From positions 1-41,154 of the forward strand of contig JAJZDM010000021.1 in NCBI GenBank assembly GCA_021806005.1: 41,154 nucleotides of DNA, given 5' to 3'. The notes under the pieces are model-generated. The model was not told where the DNA came from, ran no database searches, and saw only the letters and a list, made by a program, of their open reading frames with translations. The stretch's first letter is position 1. Every line of letters starts with the position of its first letter. Shown here piece after piece: positions 8,402-17,203 of the stretch. Both the position numbers and the translations under genes were made by a program. Source of the stretch: Acidobacteriota bacterium (GTDB lineage Bacteria; Acidobacteriota; Terriglobia; Terriglobales; Acidobacteriaceae).

Positions 8402-8420
8402 ACTACCAATAATTGATAGT
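8402..8420. promoter_or_regulatory. 19-bp palindrome, candidate operator for the GntR regulator
   Basis: ACTACCAAT-A-ATTGATAGT: the two 9-bp arms match at 8 of 9 positions around a central A. The right arm contains the TTGATA -35 box of the regulator's own promoter (8413-8418). GntR/FCD repressors bind short inverted repeats of this size, often over their own promoter. It lies in the 448-bp divergent region between the GH127 gene and the regulator, the only two genes facing it. Confidence 0.6.
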
Positions 8421-8443
8421 GGGGCGGCGGCAGATCCTATAAT
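8413..8443 (+). promoter_or_regulatory. Predicted promoter of the GntR gene
   Basis: TTGATA (8413-8418), a 19-bp spacer, and a perfect TATAAT (8438-8443). Only 9 nt separate the -10 box from the ATG at 8453, so transcription should begin at or within a few bases of the start codon. Confidence 0.6.
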
Positions 8444-8452
8444 AATAAGAGG

Positions 8453-9100
8453 ATGTCTCCCGCCACGCCCGGATTCCAACGCGACTCGACCGCCCTGCGG
8501 GTTAAGCAGGAGCTGCTGCGCCGGATCCTGAGCGGAGAGCTCGCTCCCGGCGCCCGCCTGGTCGAACTCAAGCTCGCCGGCGAGTTTCGTACCAGCCAGG
8601 GGCCAGTTCGTGAGGCGCTCTGTGAGCTGGAGGGAATGGAACTGGTGACCACCGCTCCCTACCGGGGCACCCGGGTGCGCCAGGTCACGGTAAAGGATGT
8701 GCGTGAGGCCTACCAGGTCCGGGCTTACCTGGAGGAGCTGGCGGGCAAGGTTGCAGCCGGCCTGCTGCAGGGCGACCTGCAACCCTTTGAGAAAGCAGCC
8801 CAGGATGTTCTGGGAGCGGCAAAGCGCAACGATATCCGGGGATACACCCGCCACGACATCCGCTTCCATCGCTTGATCGTCGCCGCCAGCGACAATCGCA
8901 TCCTGCTCAGAACCTGGGACTCGCTGGCCCTTGAGGTCCACGTGCAGATCCGCCTGCTCCGGGACAAGATCGATCTGGTGGCCGCGCAACAGGATCACTG
9001 GCGGATCCTGGAGGCGCTGCGCAAAGGCAACGGCGCCACTGCGGGAAGGCTCCTGCGCACCCACATTCTGAACTCCCAACCGGCTCCCACGGCGCCCTGA
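8453..9100 (+). CDS. GntR-family transcriptional regulator, FCD (FadR C-terminal) subfamily
   Basis: A 215-aa DNA-binding regulator. Residues ~12-75 form the winged helix (LRVKQELLRRILSGELAPGARL, then FRTSQGPVREALCELEGMEL with the GntR recognition pattern 'S.xPVREAL', and the wing GTRVRQVT). Residues ~85-205 are an all-helical FCD ligand domain. Its usual metal-binding positions are present: Asp and His in RHDIRFHRLI, His in QDHWRIL, and His in LLRTHIL. FCD ligands are mostly small carboxylates or sugar acids. It is divergent from the GH127 hydrolase, with a palindrome over its own promoter, so it probably represses itself and may control the hydrolase in response to a pentose-derived compound; that ligand is inference. 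Confidence 0.93.
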   Translation: MSPATPGFQRDSTALRVKQELLRRILSGELAPGARLVELKLAGEFRTSQGPVREALCELEGMELVTTAPYRGTRVRQVTVKDVREAYQVRAYLEELAGKVAAGLLQGDLQPFEKAAQDVLGAAKRNDIRGYTRHDIRFHRLIVAASDNRILLRTWDSLALEVHVQIRLLRDKIDLVAAQQDHWRILEALRKGNGATAGRLLRTHILNSQPAPTAP

Positions 9101-9179
9101 CCATCCCACGGCTACAACTCCGAGCCTGCCGCTGCGCCTGGAAGCGACTACCCCCGGGAAGCCCCCTGCTTGATTAAGA

Positions 9180-10619
9180 TTAATTAGACGGAAGCTGACT
9201 CGCGTTCCAACCGCCCCCCAGAGAGATCATGAGCTGAGCGCTGGCCAGGATGCGACGCGTCAACAGATTCGCCACCACCTGCTCATCCTGAAGTTCGATC
9301 GTCTGGTCAGTCAGCACCTCCAGATAGTTGCCCAGCCCATGCCGGAAGCGATCTTCGGCGAGCTGGGTGCTGAGAGTGGCCGAGTGCACGGCTTGCTGCT
9401 GCTGCTCTGTCTCCTGGGCCAGCAGACGCAGGGTGCCAAGCTGGTCCTCCACATCGCGAAACGCGGAGAGCACCAGGTCCCTGTAAAGCGCCACGGACTG
9501 CTGGCGCTGCGCCATGGCGGCAGCCAACTCCGCCTTGCGCCGGCCGGCATCAAAGATCACCTCGCTCACCGTGGCGCTGCCGTCCCAGGTGGTGCTGCCC
9601 TTGTTCGCCAGCTCCGTAATCTGATCGCTCTCCAGACCGCCGCCTGCGCCCAGCGTGATGTTCGGATAATAGGCAGCCGCGGCCACGCCGATCAGCGCAT
9701 TCTCCGCCGCCACTCTGCGCTCCATGGCGGCGATGTCCGGGCGCCGCTCCAGCAGCTCGGAGGGAACTCCGGTCGGAATCGACGGCGGCTCGCCCGTCAG
9801 CGGATCCTCCGCCAGATGAAATCCGCTGGCCGGCACGCCGATCAGCGCGGCGATAGCGTGCTCCTCGTGGGCACGCTCCACTCCAAGATCCACCAGCTCT
9901 GCCCGCACCTGGTCCAGTTGCGCCGCTGCCTGTTCCACATCACTGCGGCTATCCAGGCCCACCTGGAACCTCTTCTGGGTCAGGCTCAACGTACTCTCAT
10001 CGGCGTGAATCGTATCGCGCAGCAGCCGGGCCTGCAGGTCCACCCCGCGCATCTGGAAGTAGGTAGTCGCCAGCAACCCCTGCAGGCTCAGGCGTACGTT
10101 GGCCAGTTCCGCGGCGGAGGCCTGAGCACTGGCCTGGCTGGACTCGATCTGGTGGTGGATGCTGCCCCAGAAGTCGGGCTCCCACGAGATGCTCACCGGA
10201 ATCAGAAAGTCCCAGAAGGACTGCGACACATTCGGCGGCAGCAGCGGATTGGTTCGGGAGAAGCGGCTTCTGGTCGCGCTGGCCCCGATCGCAATCGTGG
10301 GATAGAGCGCAGACTTTGCCACCAGCACCATATCGTGGGCCTGCGCATAGGCATCGGCCGCGGCCTGAAGACTCTGGTTGGAGGCCGCACAACGCAGCTC
10401 CAGCCGATCCAACCGGTCGTCCCCATAGATGCTCCACCAGCTTCCTCGATTCGCCGCATCGGCTGGCCGGGCATGCTTCCAGTCGCCGTTGTGCCCGTCC
10501 TCGCTGTAGGCCGGCGGCGCCGGCGCCGAGGGGCGCTGGTACTTTGGCCCCACCGAGCACCCGGTGCCGCCCAGCACCAGCGCCAGCGCAGCTCGAGCGA
10601 GGCTCTGTTTCGCTCTCAT
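9180..10619 (-). CDS. RND efflux outer-membrane factor (TolC/OprM/NodT type)
   Basis: A 479-aa outer-membrane channel subunit that docks with the adaptor and pump encoded upstream. It starts with a short signal peptide ending GTGC (Cys21), an atypical lipobox, followed by SVGPKYQRP, the typical opening of OprM/NodT lipoproteins. Two repeated coiled-coil/barrel segments follow, each with outer-membrane efflux family features: ANVRLSLQGLLATTYFQMRG with KRFQVGLDSRSDVEQA in the first, and RRPDIAAMERRVAAENALIGVA with AEDRFRHGLGNYLEVLTDQ in the second. Its ATG overlaps the stop of the adaptor gene by 4 nt (10616-10619), a clear sign of translational coupling. It converges on the GntR gene 79 bp away. 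Confidence 0.94.
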   Translation of the reverse strand: MRAKQSLARAALALVLGGTGCSVGPKYQRPSAPAPPAYSEDGHNGDWKHARPADAANRGSWWSIYGDDRLDRLELRCAASNQSLQAAADAYAQAHDMVLVAKSALYPTIAIGASATRSRFSRTNPLLPPNVSQSFWDFLIPVSISWEPDFWGSIHHQIESSQASAQASAAELANVRLSLQGLLATTYFQMRGVDLQARLLRDTIHADESTLSLTQKRFQVGLDSRSDVEQAAAQLDQVRAELVDLGVERAHEEHAIAALIGVPASGFHLAEDPLTGEPPSIPTGVPSELLERRPDIAAMERRVAAENALIGVAAAAYYPNITLGAGGGLESDQITELANKGSTTWDGSATVSEVIFDAGRRKAELAAAMAQRQQSVALYRDLVLSAFRDVEDQLGTLRLLAQETEQQQQAVHSATLSTQLAEDRFRHGLGNYLEVLTDQTIELQDEQVVANLLTRRILASAQLMISLGGGWNASQLPSN

Positions 10620-11902
10620 CGGGCCTCACCCATGCTGTTGTTCACCTCCGTCATCACACGGACGGTTTCGCCATCGGTCAAAGAGTCGGGAGGATTGCTG
10701 ATGATCGCCTCTCCATCGGCCAGGCCGCTCAGCACCTCAGCCGTCGTCCCCAGCTCCTTGCCGATCGTGACCCGGACCAGCCTGGCATGATGGCCGCTGT
10801 CCACGGTTCCCACATACTCGCCGCCGGGGAGCAGGATCAGAGAGCTCTCCGGAACGATCCGCACCGGCACCGGATCGGTGACGTGGAGGTGAACTTCGGT
10901 ATAGCTGCCGGGCTGCAACGCCCCGTCCGCGTTCCGCACATCCACCTCGGTCAGCAGGGTGCGCATCACCGGATCAATAGCGTCGGAGGATCGCACCAGT
11001 GTGCCGTGGAAGGTGCGCCCCGGATACTGGGGCAGCGTCAGGGCCGCCGCCACTCCCGGGCGCGCCAGCGGAGCGTACTGTTGCGGCACATTGACGAAGA
11101 CCCGCAGCACATCCACCCTGGAGAGATCAAAAATCTCGCGGTTACCGGGCACGGTTCCAGCGCCGGCAGTCACGGTGCTTCCGGTGGTGGTAATCAACTG
11201 CCCTGTATCGATATTGCGCGCCGTGATCACTCCGTCAAAGGGAGCGACCACCCGTTCAAAACCCTGCAGGACCTCCAACCGGTGCACATTGGCCTCGGCA
11301 GAGACCACCTGCGTGTCCGTGGACCGCAACTGGTCCACGGCGCTGTCCGTATTCTGCTGCGAGACCGCGTTGCTGCTGATCAGAGCCTGGTAGCGCTGCG
11401 CCGTCACCTTGGCCAGAGCGGCGTTGGTCTTGGCCGTCGCCAGCTCCGCCTTGGCCTGGGCCAGTTGCTGGTCCAGCTCCGGGGTCTCAATCACGGCCAG
11501 CAGGTCTCCGCGGTGCACATGCGACCCGATGTCGTAGTACCAGCCCTTCACGTATCCCGTGGTCCGCGCATAGATCGGCGCCATCGTATACGCCTGCATA
11601 TTGCCCGGCAGCACGATCTCCTGCGCGCTCTTTTCCACCTCCGGGACAGAGAGCGATACGCTCGGCGCTGCATTGGCTTCGGTATCCTCGGCCAGACTGT
11701 GCGCCTGCTGCTGCCGCCGGGCGATGCCGTAGACCGCAGCAACGATCAGCACCAGAAGCACCAGCAGAAGCCACCCGGCGATCCTCCGCCGCGGCGGGTT
11801 CGCCGCCTCCGCCCACTCCGCTCCACCTTCCCGGCGCAGGTCCATGCCGTGCGGATCTCCGCCGCCGTTGGTCCGCTTGGTTGTACCCTTCTCTGCGCTC
11901 AT
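10616..11902 (-). CDS. RND efflux periplasmic adaptor (membrane fusion protein)
   Basis: A 428-aa adaptor linking the inner-membrane pump to the outer-membrane channel. A charged cytoplasmic N-terminus (1-40) precedes one hydrophobic anchor (~41-61), so it is membrane-anchored and not a lipoprotein. Next are a lipoyl half-motif (VLPGNMQAYTMAPIYARTTGYVKGWYYDIGSHVHRGDLLAVIETPEL), a coiled-coil hairpin rich in Ala/Gln (~130-200), the second lipoyl half (VVAPFDGVITARNIDTGQLI) and beta-barrel regions to the C-terminus. It starts 5 nt after the pump gene and overlaps the outer-membrane factor gene by 4 nt. Confidence 0.94.
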   Translation of the reverse strand: MSAEKGTTKRTNGGGDPHGMDLRREGGAEWAEAANPPRRRIAGWLLLVLLVLIVAAVYGIARRQQQAHSLAEDTEANAAPSVSLSVPEVEKSAQEIVLPGNMQAYTMAPIYARTTGYVKGWYYDIGSHVHRGDLLAVIETPELDQQLAQAKAELATAKTNAALAKVTAQRYQALISSNAVSQQNTDSAVDQLRSTDTQVVSAEANVHRLEVLQGFERVVAPFDGVITARNIDTGQLITTTGSTVTAGAGTVPGNREIFDLSRVDVLRVFVNVPQQYAPLARPGVAAALTLPQYPGRTFHGTLVRSSDAIDPVMRTLLTEVDVRNADGALQPGSYTEVHLHVTDPVPVRIVPESSLILLPGGEYVGTVDSGHHARLVRVTIGKELGTTAEVLSGLADGEAIISNPPDSLTDGETVRVMTEVNNSMGEAR

Positions 11903-11907
11903 CGTCT

Positions 11908-14900
11908 CTACTCCTGCTCCGCGTTCGTGGGGCCCGGGGTGATGCTGTCCTCCGCCACGGCCCCGTCGCCGGGCGTCTGGTCATGCCGGTGCATGAAGGA
12001 GAAGAACGCGGGCACAAAGGTCAGCGTACCCAGCGTTGCCAGCAGAAGTCCTCCGATCACGGCCCGTCCCAGGGGCGCATTCTCTTCGCCTCCCTCGCCC
12101 AGCCCCAGCGCCATCGGCACCATGCCGATCATCATCGCCAGGGCGGTCATCAGCACCGGCCGGAAGCGCGTAAATCCCGCGCTCAGCGCCGCCTCGGTCG
12201 CTTCCATCCCAGCCTGCATCTGGTCTTTGGCAAAGCTGACCACCAGAATCGAGTTCGCCGTTGCGATGCCAACGCACATGATCGCTCCGGTAAGCGCCGG
12301 TACACTCAAGTGCGTTCCTGTCAGAAAGAGCATCCACACAATACCGGCCAGCGCCCCGGGCAGAGCGGCGATGATGATGAACGGATCCAGCCAGCTCTGA
12401 AAGTTGACCACAATCAAGGCATAGACCAGCACGATCGAAAAGACCAGTCCCTCGAAGAGATCGGTGTAGGAGCTGCGCATCGTCTGCACCTGCCCGCGCA
12501 GAAACACCTGCGTTCCGCGCGGCATCTCGCCCCGGCTCTGTGCAATGATGCGGTCCAGTTGGCGCGCCGCCCCTCCCAGGTCGGTACCCTCCACCGCGCC
12601 ATAGATGTCAATCACCGGCCGGGCATCGTAGTGGCTCACCGTAGCCTGCTCGGTGGTGCGCACCACGCTGGCCAGGTTGCCCAGAATCTGTGGCGGAGCC
12701 CCGGATCCACTCACCGCCACCGGGAAGTTCTCCAGCTCCTGCAGGTTCTTCACGTCAAACTGGGGCGTCTGCACCGCAATGCTGTAGGCGATATGGCTGC
12801 GCGGGTCAAGGTAGAAGTTCGGTGTTGTCTGAAAGCTTCCACTCAGCCCGATCAGCAGGTCCGAGGAGACCTGGGCGTCAGTGTAGCCCGCCTGCTGGGC
12901 GCGCGTCCGGTCGACGTCCACCCTCCAGGTCGGCAGATTGAAGGGCTGCTGGATGCGCAGATCCACCACTCCCGGAACGTGCGCGAACCTCTGCATCAGG
13001 TGCTCGGCCACAACCCTGTTGGCCTCTACCTCCTGCCCCACCAGTTGAAAGTCCATCTGCGCCGGCAGGCCGAAGTTCAGGATCTGGCTGATCATATCGG
13101 TGGGCAGAAAGTAGAACTCCACCCCTGGAAACTGCCGGTTCAGAATCTCCCGCAGCGAATGAACATACTCAGCCGTCGGCCGATGGTTCCTGGCCAGCGA
13201 AACCGTGATATTCGCATCCTCCGTGCCCACCGTCGCCGAGTTCGAGTAAGAGAGATTCATACCCGAGTACGGCACCCCGATGTTATCGATGATGTTCTCA
13301 ACCTGCCCCGGGGGGATCTCCCTGCGGATCACTCCCTCCACCGAGTCACAGATGCGCGCCATGTTCTCGATACGCGTACCGGTGTGGGCTCTTACATGCA
13401 ACTGGAACTGTCCACCATCCACCGCGGGGAAGAAGTCCTGACCCAGCCAGGGCGTCAGCACCGCCAGCGAAACCACCCAGAACAGCACCGCGCCGATCAA
13501 AAACACGCCCCGCCGGGCCAGGCAGAGCACCAGGATCCCGCGATACCAGCGCCGCAGCCGTTCAAAGCTGTGCTCAAAGGCCAACTGGAAGCGGGTAAAC
13601 GGGTTCCTGGAGGCCTCCTGCCCCGCCGGATGGAGGATCTCATGCCCCTTCAGCAGATACTTCGCCATGGTGGGGACAATCGTGCGCGAAAAGAAGTACG
13701 ACGCCAGCATCGCGAAGACCACGGCCTCCGCCATGGGAACAAAGAGGTACCGCGCCACCCCGTTCAGAAAAAACATCGGGACAAAGACAATGCAGATGGA
13801 GAGCGTCGAGACGAACGCCGGTACGGCGATCTGCGCCGAGCCATCCAGAATGGCCTGCTCCAGTTCCTTGCCCTCTTCCAGATTGCGATCGATGTTCTCA
13901 ATCGCCACCGTGGCGTCATCCACAAGTATGCCGACCGCCAGCGCCAGACCACCCAGGGTCATGATATTGATGGTCTGTCCCAGCGCGGGCAGCAGCAGCA
14001 GCGACGAGATCACCGACAGCGGAATCGAGACGGCGATGATCAGGCTCGAGCGCCAGCTTCCCAGAAAGATCAGGATCATCAGCGCCGTCAGAGCGGCGGC
14101 GATCAGCGCCTCACGCACCACTCCGAAGATGGCGGCGCGAACAAATACGGACTGGTCAGAGATCAGGTGAACCCGCAGCGCCTGCGGAAGCTCAGCCAGA
14201 ATCGATGGCAGTTCGGCGCGAATCGCGGAAATGATCTCCAGCGTGGACGAGTTGCCCGTCTTGTACACCGTCAGCAACGTGGCGCGCTGCCCATTCACCC
14301 TCACCAGGTTCATCTGCGGCGGAAATCCATCCCACACCGCCCCCACATCGCGCAGATAGATCGTGGCTCCGTTCTGCGTCTTGATGGGCATGTCATTCAG
14401 GGCGGCGATCGTCCGCGGAGCGCTGTTGGACTCGATCTGCCAGTCAAAGTCTCCCATCTTGGCGTCGCCAGAGGGAAGAATCACATTCTGCGCGTTCACC
14501 GCGTTCACCACATCGGAGGCCGACAGGCCGTAGGTCTGCAGCTTCCGAGTATCGATGTCCACCTGAATCTGGCGCACCTTGCCGCCATAGGGCCAAGGGA
14601 TGGATGCTCCCTGCACCATGGACAACTGCGTGCGCAGGAAGTTCATCGCGATGTCGTTCAACTGCTGCTCGGTCATGCCCTTGCCCGAGAGACTCATCTG
14701 GACGATCGGGACGCTGGAGGCGCTGTATTGGATCACCAGCGGAGGGGTTGCGCCCTGGGGAAGCTGGCGCATCACGGTCTGCGATGCGGCCGTGATCTGG
14801 GCTACCGCCTGGGAGATCTTCACCGAGGGACGAAAGAAGATCTTGGTGACCGCAACTCCGTTCAGCACCTGTGATTCCGTATGGTCGACGTCGTTGACCA

Positions 14901-15120
14901 GCGTCGGCACCGTACGTTCCAACGGGGAGACGATGCGGTCCGTCAACTCCTGCGGAGAGAGACCCGCATAGGTCCACACCACGGAAACCACTGGAATATC
15001 AATGTTGGGAAAGATATCGACCGAGGTGTTCAGTATGGCCAGCGGACCGGCGATCAACAGCAGCAAGGCTAAGACAACGAACGTGTATGGCCGGTTAAGG
15101 GCCAGTCGAACGATCCACAT
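11908..15120 (-). CDS. RND efflux pump, inner-membrane permease (AcrB/HAE1-like)
   Basis: A 1070-aa proton-driven pump. The N-terminus has TM1 followed by VDIFPNIDIPVVSVVWTY, the signature start of RND pumps. The proton-relay helix TM4 carries GGLALAVGILVDDATVAIENI with the paired aspartates of the multidrug (HAE1) group. Two large periplasmic loops and a second six-helix set follow (GAIMCVGIATANSILVVSFA, and GMVPMALGLGEGGEENAPLGRAVIGG near the C-terminus). A metal-efflux specificity is less likely but cannot be excluded. The ATG at 15120 has an AGGAG 7 nt upstream. It leads a three-gene operon (pump, adaptor, channel). No TetR, MarR or two-component gene adjoins it, so its regulator is probably encoded elsewhere. 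Confidence 0.95.
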   Translation of the reverse strand: MWIVRLALNRPYTFVVLALLLLIAGPLAILNTSVDIFPNIDIPVVSVVWTYAGLSPQELTDRIVSPLERTVPTLVNDVDHTESQVLNGVAVTKIFFRPSVKISQAVAQITAASQTVMRQLPQGATPPLVIQYSASSVPIVQMSLSGKGMTEQQLNDIAMNFLRTQLSMVQGASIPWPYGGKVRQIQVDIDTRKLQTYGLSASDVVNAVNAQNVILPSGDAKMGDFDWQIESNSAPRTIAALNDMPIKTQNGATIYLRDVGAVWDGFPPQMNLVRVNGQRATLLTVYKTGNSSTLEIISAIRAELPSILAELPQALRVHLISDQSVFVRAAIFGVVREALIAAALTALMILIFLGSWRSSLIIAVSIPLSVISSLLLLPALGQTINIMTLGGLALAVGILVDDATVAIENIDRNLEEGKELEQAILDGSAQIAVPAFVSTLSICIVFVPMFFLNGVARYLFVPMAEAVVFAMLASYFFSRTIVPTMAKYLLKGHEILHPAGQEASRNPFTRFQLAFEHSFERLRRWYRGILVLCLARRGVFLIGAVLFWVVSLAVLTPWLGQDFFPAVDGGQFQLHVRAHTGTRIENMARICDSVEGVIRREIPPGQVENIIDNIGVPYSGMNLSYSNSATVGTEDANITVSLARNHRPTAEYVHSLREILNRQFPGVEFYFLPTDMISQILNFGLPAQMDFQLVGQEVEANRVVAEHLMQRFAHVPGVVDLRIQQPFNLPTWRVDVDRTRAQQAGYTDAQVSSDLLIGLSGSFQTTPNFYLDPRSHIAYSIAVQTPQFDVKNLQELENFPVAVSGSGAPPQILGNLASVVRTTEQATVSHYDARPVIDIYGAVEGTDLGGAARQLDRIIAQSRGEMPRGTQVFLRGQVQTMRSSYTDLFEGLVFSIVLVYALIVVNFQSWLDPFIIIAALPGALAGIVWMLFLTGTHLSVPALTGAIMCVGIATANSILVVSFAKDQMQAGMEATEAALSAGFTRFRPVLMTALAMMIGMVPMALGLGEGGEENAPLGRAVIGGLLLATLGTLTFVPAFFSFMHRHDQTPGDGAVAEDSITPGPTNAEQE

Positions 15121-15333
15121 TCGTCATCTCCTCTCCGCATCGCCCCCGGGGCAGGGAGTCATCCGCGCAGTCCTTCTGGACCGTACCCAAAAGATGCTCG
15201 GCAGATACCGGAAGTTCCGTGGAAATCCCTTGAAAATCCTTACGGATCTTCACCAAAACTCTCCTCGAGACGTTTCCCCGTGCCAGCGCCGAACCTTGAA
15301 ACAACGGCCGCTTTGCTCGCGGGGACTAAATTA

Positions 15334-15362
15334 TTTATAAGTTATCCGCACCTGCCGGGCAA
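15334..15362 (-). promoter_or_regulatory. Predicted promoter of the RND operon
   Basis: Minus strand: TTGCCC (15362-15357), a 17-bp spacer, TATAAA (15339-15334, 5 of 6). The start would be near 15327, giving a leader of about 207 nt. A weaker plus-strand pair (TTGCTC at 15313, 17 bp, TATAAG at 15336) uses the same AT-rich block and could serve the divergent dehydrogenase gene. Nothing else stands out in the 431-bp gap 15121-15551. Confidence 0.5.
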
Positions 15363-15551
15363 CTCCACACCTGCGCAGGCTGCGCGCGGAGACTCGTAGC
15401 CACTGGCGATCTCGCGTAATCTCCCTGGCACTGGATATCATCAAAGGAAGATGCCGTCTCCGCCCCTGCAGAGCGGCGATGGGGCCGAGGCAGCCACCGA
15501 CAGGCGCACCAGGGTTCAGCAAAAAGCACGAGCGGGGGTAGAAGAGAGCCG

Positions 15552-16547
15552 ATGAAAATGAAGACACAAAGCAGCGCAACAGGGCTTGCAATCCCCACCA
15601 CCCGACTTGGATTCATCGGCCTGGGCCTCATGGGTAGCCGGCTCTCCGCTCGGCTGCACGCGGCTGGGTGGCAGGTTCAGACATGGAACCGGAGCCCCCG
15701 GAAGCCAGGTCTGGCCGCGGACCAGGAGCTTCCACGTGCGGCCTCTCTGGCTGATCTCTGTTCCACCTCGGACGTTCTTCTCTCCTGCCTGGCCAACGAT
15801 GCCGCCGTCGAGCAGGTCTACCTGGGCGATGGCGGCGTTCTGAACTCGGCCCGCAAGGGCAGCATCGTTCTTGAGATGAGCACCATCTCCTGGAAGCTCT
15901 CCGAGCAACTGCACCACGAGGCGGCGCAGCGTGGCCTCCGCATGCTCGATCTCCCCATCTCCGGATCCACCCCGGCGGTCGAAGCCGGATCCATCACCCT
16001 GCTCGCCGGCGGGGACCAGGCGACCTTTGACGCGTGCACACCGATCTTCGAATCGATCGCCAGGCAGTGGTTTCTGCTTGGACCCGGCGGCTCGGGGGCG
16101 AAGATGAAGCTGGTGGTCAACCTTCTGCTGGGCGTGGGAATGGCGGCCGTCGCCGAGGCCATCTCGCTGGGCCAGCACCTGCAACTGCAGCCGGGCGTCC
16201 TGCTCGATGTCCTCTCCCAGACGGCCGTCATTGCTCCCGCCTTCCGGGGCAAGTTCAACAAGATCAGCTCCGGCGACTACTCGCCTGAGTTCTCAGTTCG
16301 GCTGATGAGCAAGGATCTGGATCTGGTGGCCGATGCCGCAGCAGTCGCAGGGGCGGAGCTTCCGCTGGCTGTGGCTGCGAAGAAGCTCTATGCAGCCTGT
16401 GCGGACTCGATCGGCGATCTGGATCTCTCGGCCATCACCCCGAAGGTAGCACCCGGCGTGCTAGCCTCCCAGGTGCCATCCGACGGTAGCGGCACGGCAG
16501 AGAGCGCCGCTCAAGCGCATACAGAGTCTATCCTGAGTGCAACCTGA
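15552..16547 (+). CDS. NAD(P)-dependent beta-hydroxyacid dehydrogenase (3-hydroxyisobutyrate dehydrogenase-like)
   Basis: A 331-aa oxidoreductase of the 6-phosphogluconate/3-hydroxyisobutyrate dehydrogenase superfamily. The Rossmann motif GFIGLGLMG is at residues 20-28. The substrate-binding segment is DLPISGSTPAVEAG, a variant of the usual DxPVSGGxxGAxxG. The catalytic block GSGAKMKLVVN places Lys186 and Asn190 at the expected spacing. The second, all-helical domain ends with the usual KDLDLVADAA segment. Substrate is not determined: reductases for tartronate semialdehyde, succinic semialdehyde and related compounds share these motifs. The ATG at 15552 follows GAAGAGAG. The last ~30 residues (after KVAPG) are low-complexity. 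lrgA/lrgB-like genes follow on the same strand after 152 bp; no functional link is evident. Confidence 0.88.
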   Translation: MKMKTQSSATGLAIPTTRLGFIGLGLMGSRLSARLHAAGWQVQTWNRSPRKPGLAADQELPRAASLADLCSTSDVLLSCLANDAAVEQVYLGDGGVLNSARKGSIVLEMSTISWKLSEQLHHEAAQRGLRMLDLPISGSTPAVEAGSITLLAGGDQATFDACTPIFESIARQWFLLGPGGSGAKMKLVVNLLLGVGMAAVAEAISLGQHLQLQPGVLLDVLSQTAVIAPAFRGKFNKISSGDYSPEFSVRLMSKDLDLVADAAAVAGAELPLAVAAKKLYAACADSIGDLDLSAITPKVAPGVLASQVPSDGSGTAESAAQAHTESILSAT

Positions 16548-16589
16548 ATCCATCCGGAGTGCGTGCGCGAATCTATCCGGAGTGCGTGC
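16530..16589. repeat. Three imperfect direct repeats after the dehydrogenase gene
   Basis: ATCCTGAGTGC at 16530, ATCCGGAGTGCGTGC at 16552 and ATCCGGAGTGCGTGC at 16575 (periods 22 and 23 bp). The first, degenerate copy forms the last codons of the dehydrogenase gene; the other two are just beyond its stop. Function unknown. Confidence 0.7.
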
Positions 16590-16699
16590 AAGCAGAGATC
16601 TGCCCGGGCACACCCGCTCCTGCAGCTTCGGTTTCAGCCTCAGACGCTCCCGCGGCTTCCTGACAGCATCGCCGCAGACGTCCGCAAAGAGGAGTCTCC

Positions 16700-17065
16700 A
16701 TGCTCGGTTTCGTCATCATCGTCGCGTTTGAGTTTCTCGGCATCGGCCTGCACCACCTGGGCGTTCCCCTGCCCAGCAGCGTCCTGGGCCTGTTGCTGTT
16801 CACCCTGGCGCTGGTCCTCGGCCTGGTCCGCCTGGAGTGGGTCGAGCGCGCGGCGACCCTTCTGATTCGGCACATGACCCTGCTCTTCATTCCCCTCATG
16901 GCCGGACTCACCACCATGACCTCCGAACTGCGCAGGAACGGTGTAGCCCTGCTGGCCAGCCTGGTCGCCAGCCTGCTCGCCGTGCTGCTCACCACCGGCG
17001 GCCTGGCGCATCTGCTCCTGCGCGACGACGAGATTGCGGAGATCGCGGAGATCAGCGTCGAATAA
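16700..17065 (+). CDS. LrgA/CidA-family membrane protein
   Basis: A 121-aa protein with four hydrophobic segments, matching the holin-like LrgA/CidA family that works with LrgB/CidB in control of murein hydrolase activity or, in several bacteria, pyruvate and glycolate-type carboxylate transport. The family pattern is visible: FEFLGIGLHHLGVPLPSSVLGLLLF in the first half and TLLFIPLMAGLTTM in the third helix. The ATG has a good GAGGAG 5 nt upstream. The lrgB-like gene follows after 138 bp, a longer gap than usual for this pair. Confidence 0.85.
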   Translation: MLGFVIIVAFEFLGIGLHHLGVPLPSSVLGLLLFTLALVLGLVRLEWVERAATLLIRHMTLLFIPLMAGLTTMTSELRRNGVALLASLVASLLAVLLTTGGLAHLLLRDDEIAEIAEISVE

Positions 17066-17147
17066 CCTCCGGCCAGAGACGTCCACAGCCCCATGCGGCG
17101 CTCTATCCAGCGTCCCTGCAGTGAGCGACCAGATTCCCGGATCTCCT

Positions 17148-17177
17148 GATTTCAAAGATTCCGGATTCAAAGATCCG
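17148..17177. repeat. Short direct repeat between lrgA- and lrgB-like genes
   Basis: GATTTCAAAGATTCCG (17148-17163) is followed directly by GATTCAAAGATCCG (17164-17177), an imperfect tandem copy two bases shorter. It lies ~27 bp before the lrgB-like start. Confidence 0.5.
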
Positions 17178-17203
17178 CCCGATTCATCGAGGAAGCCGCC
17201 ATC

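Noticed and set aside
9339-12400. Two long plus-strand frames opposite the outer-membrane factor and adaptor genes
   Set aside because: Overlap each other and the well-supported minus-strand operon; no domain evidence.
11881-14874. 997-codon open frame on the plus strand opposite the RND pump gene
   Set aside because: Antisense to a certain gene; composition is Arg/His/Gln-rich without any domain, as expected for reverse-frame reading of GC-rich DNA.
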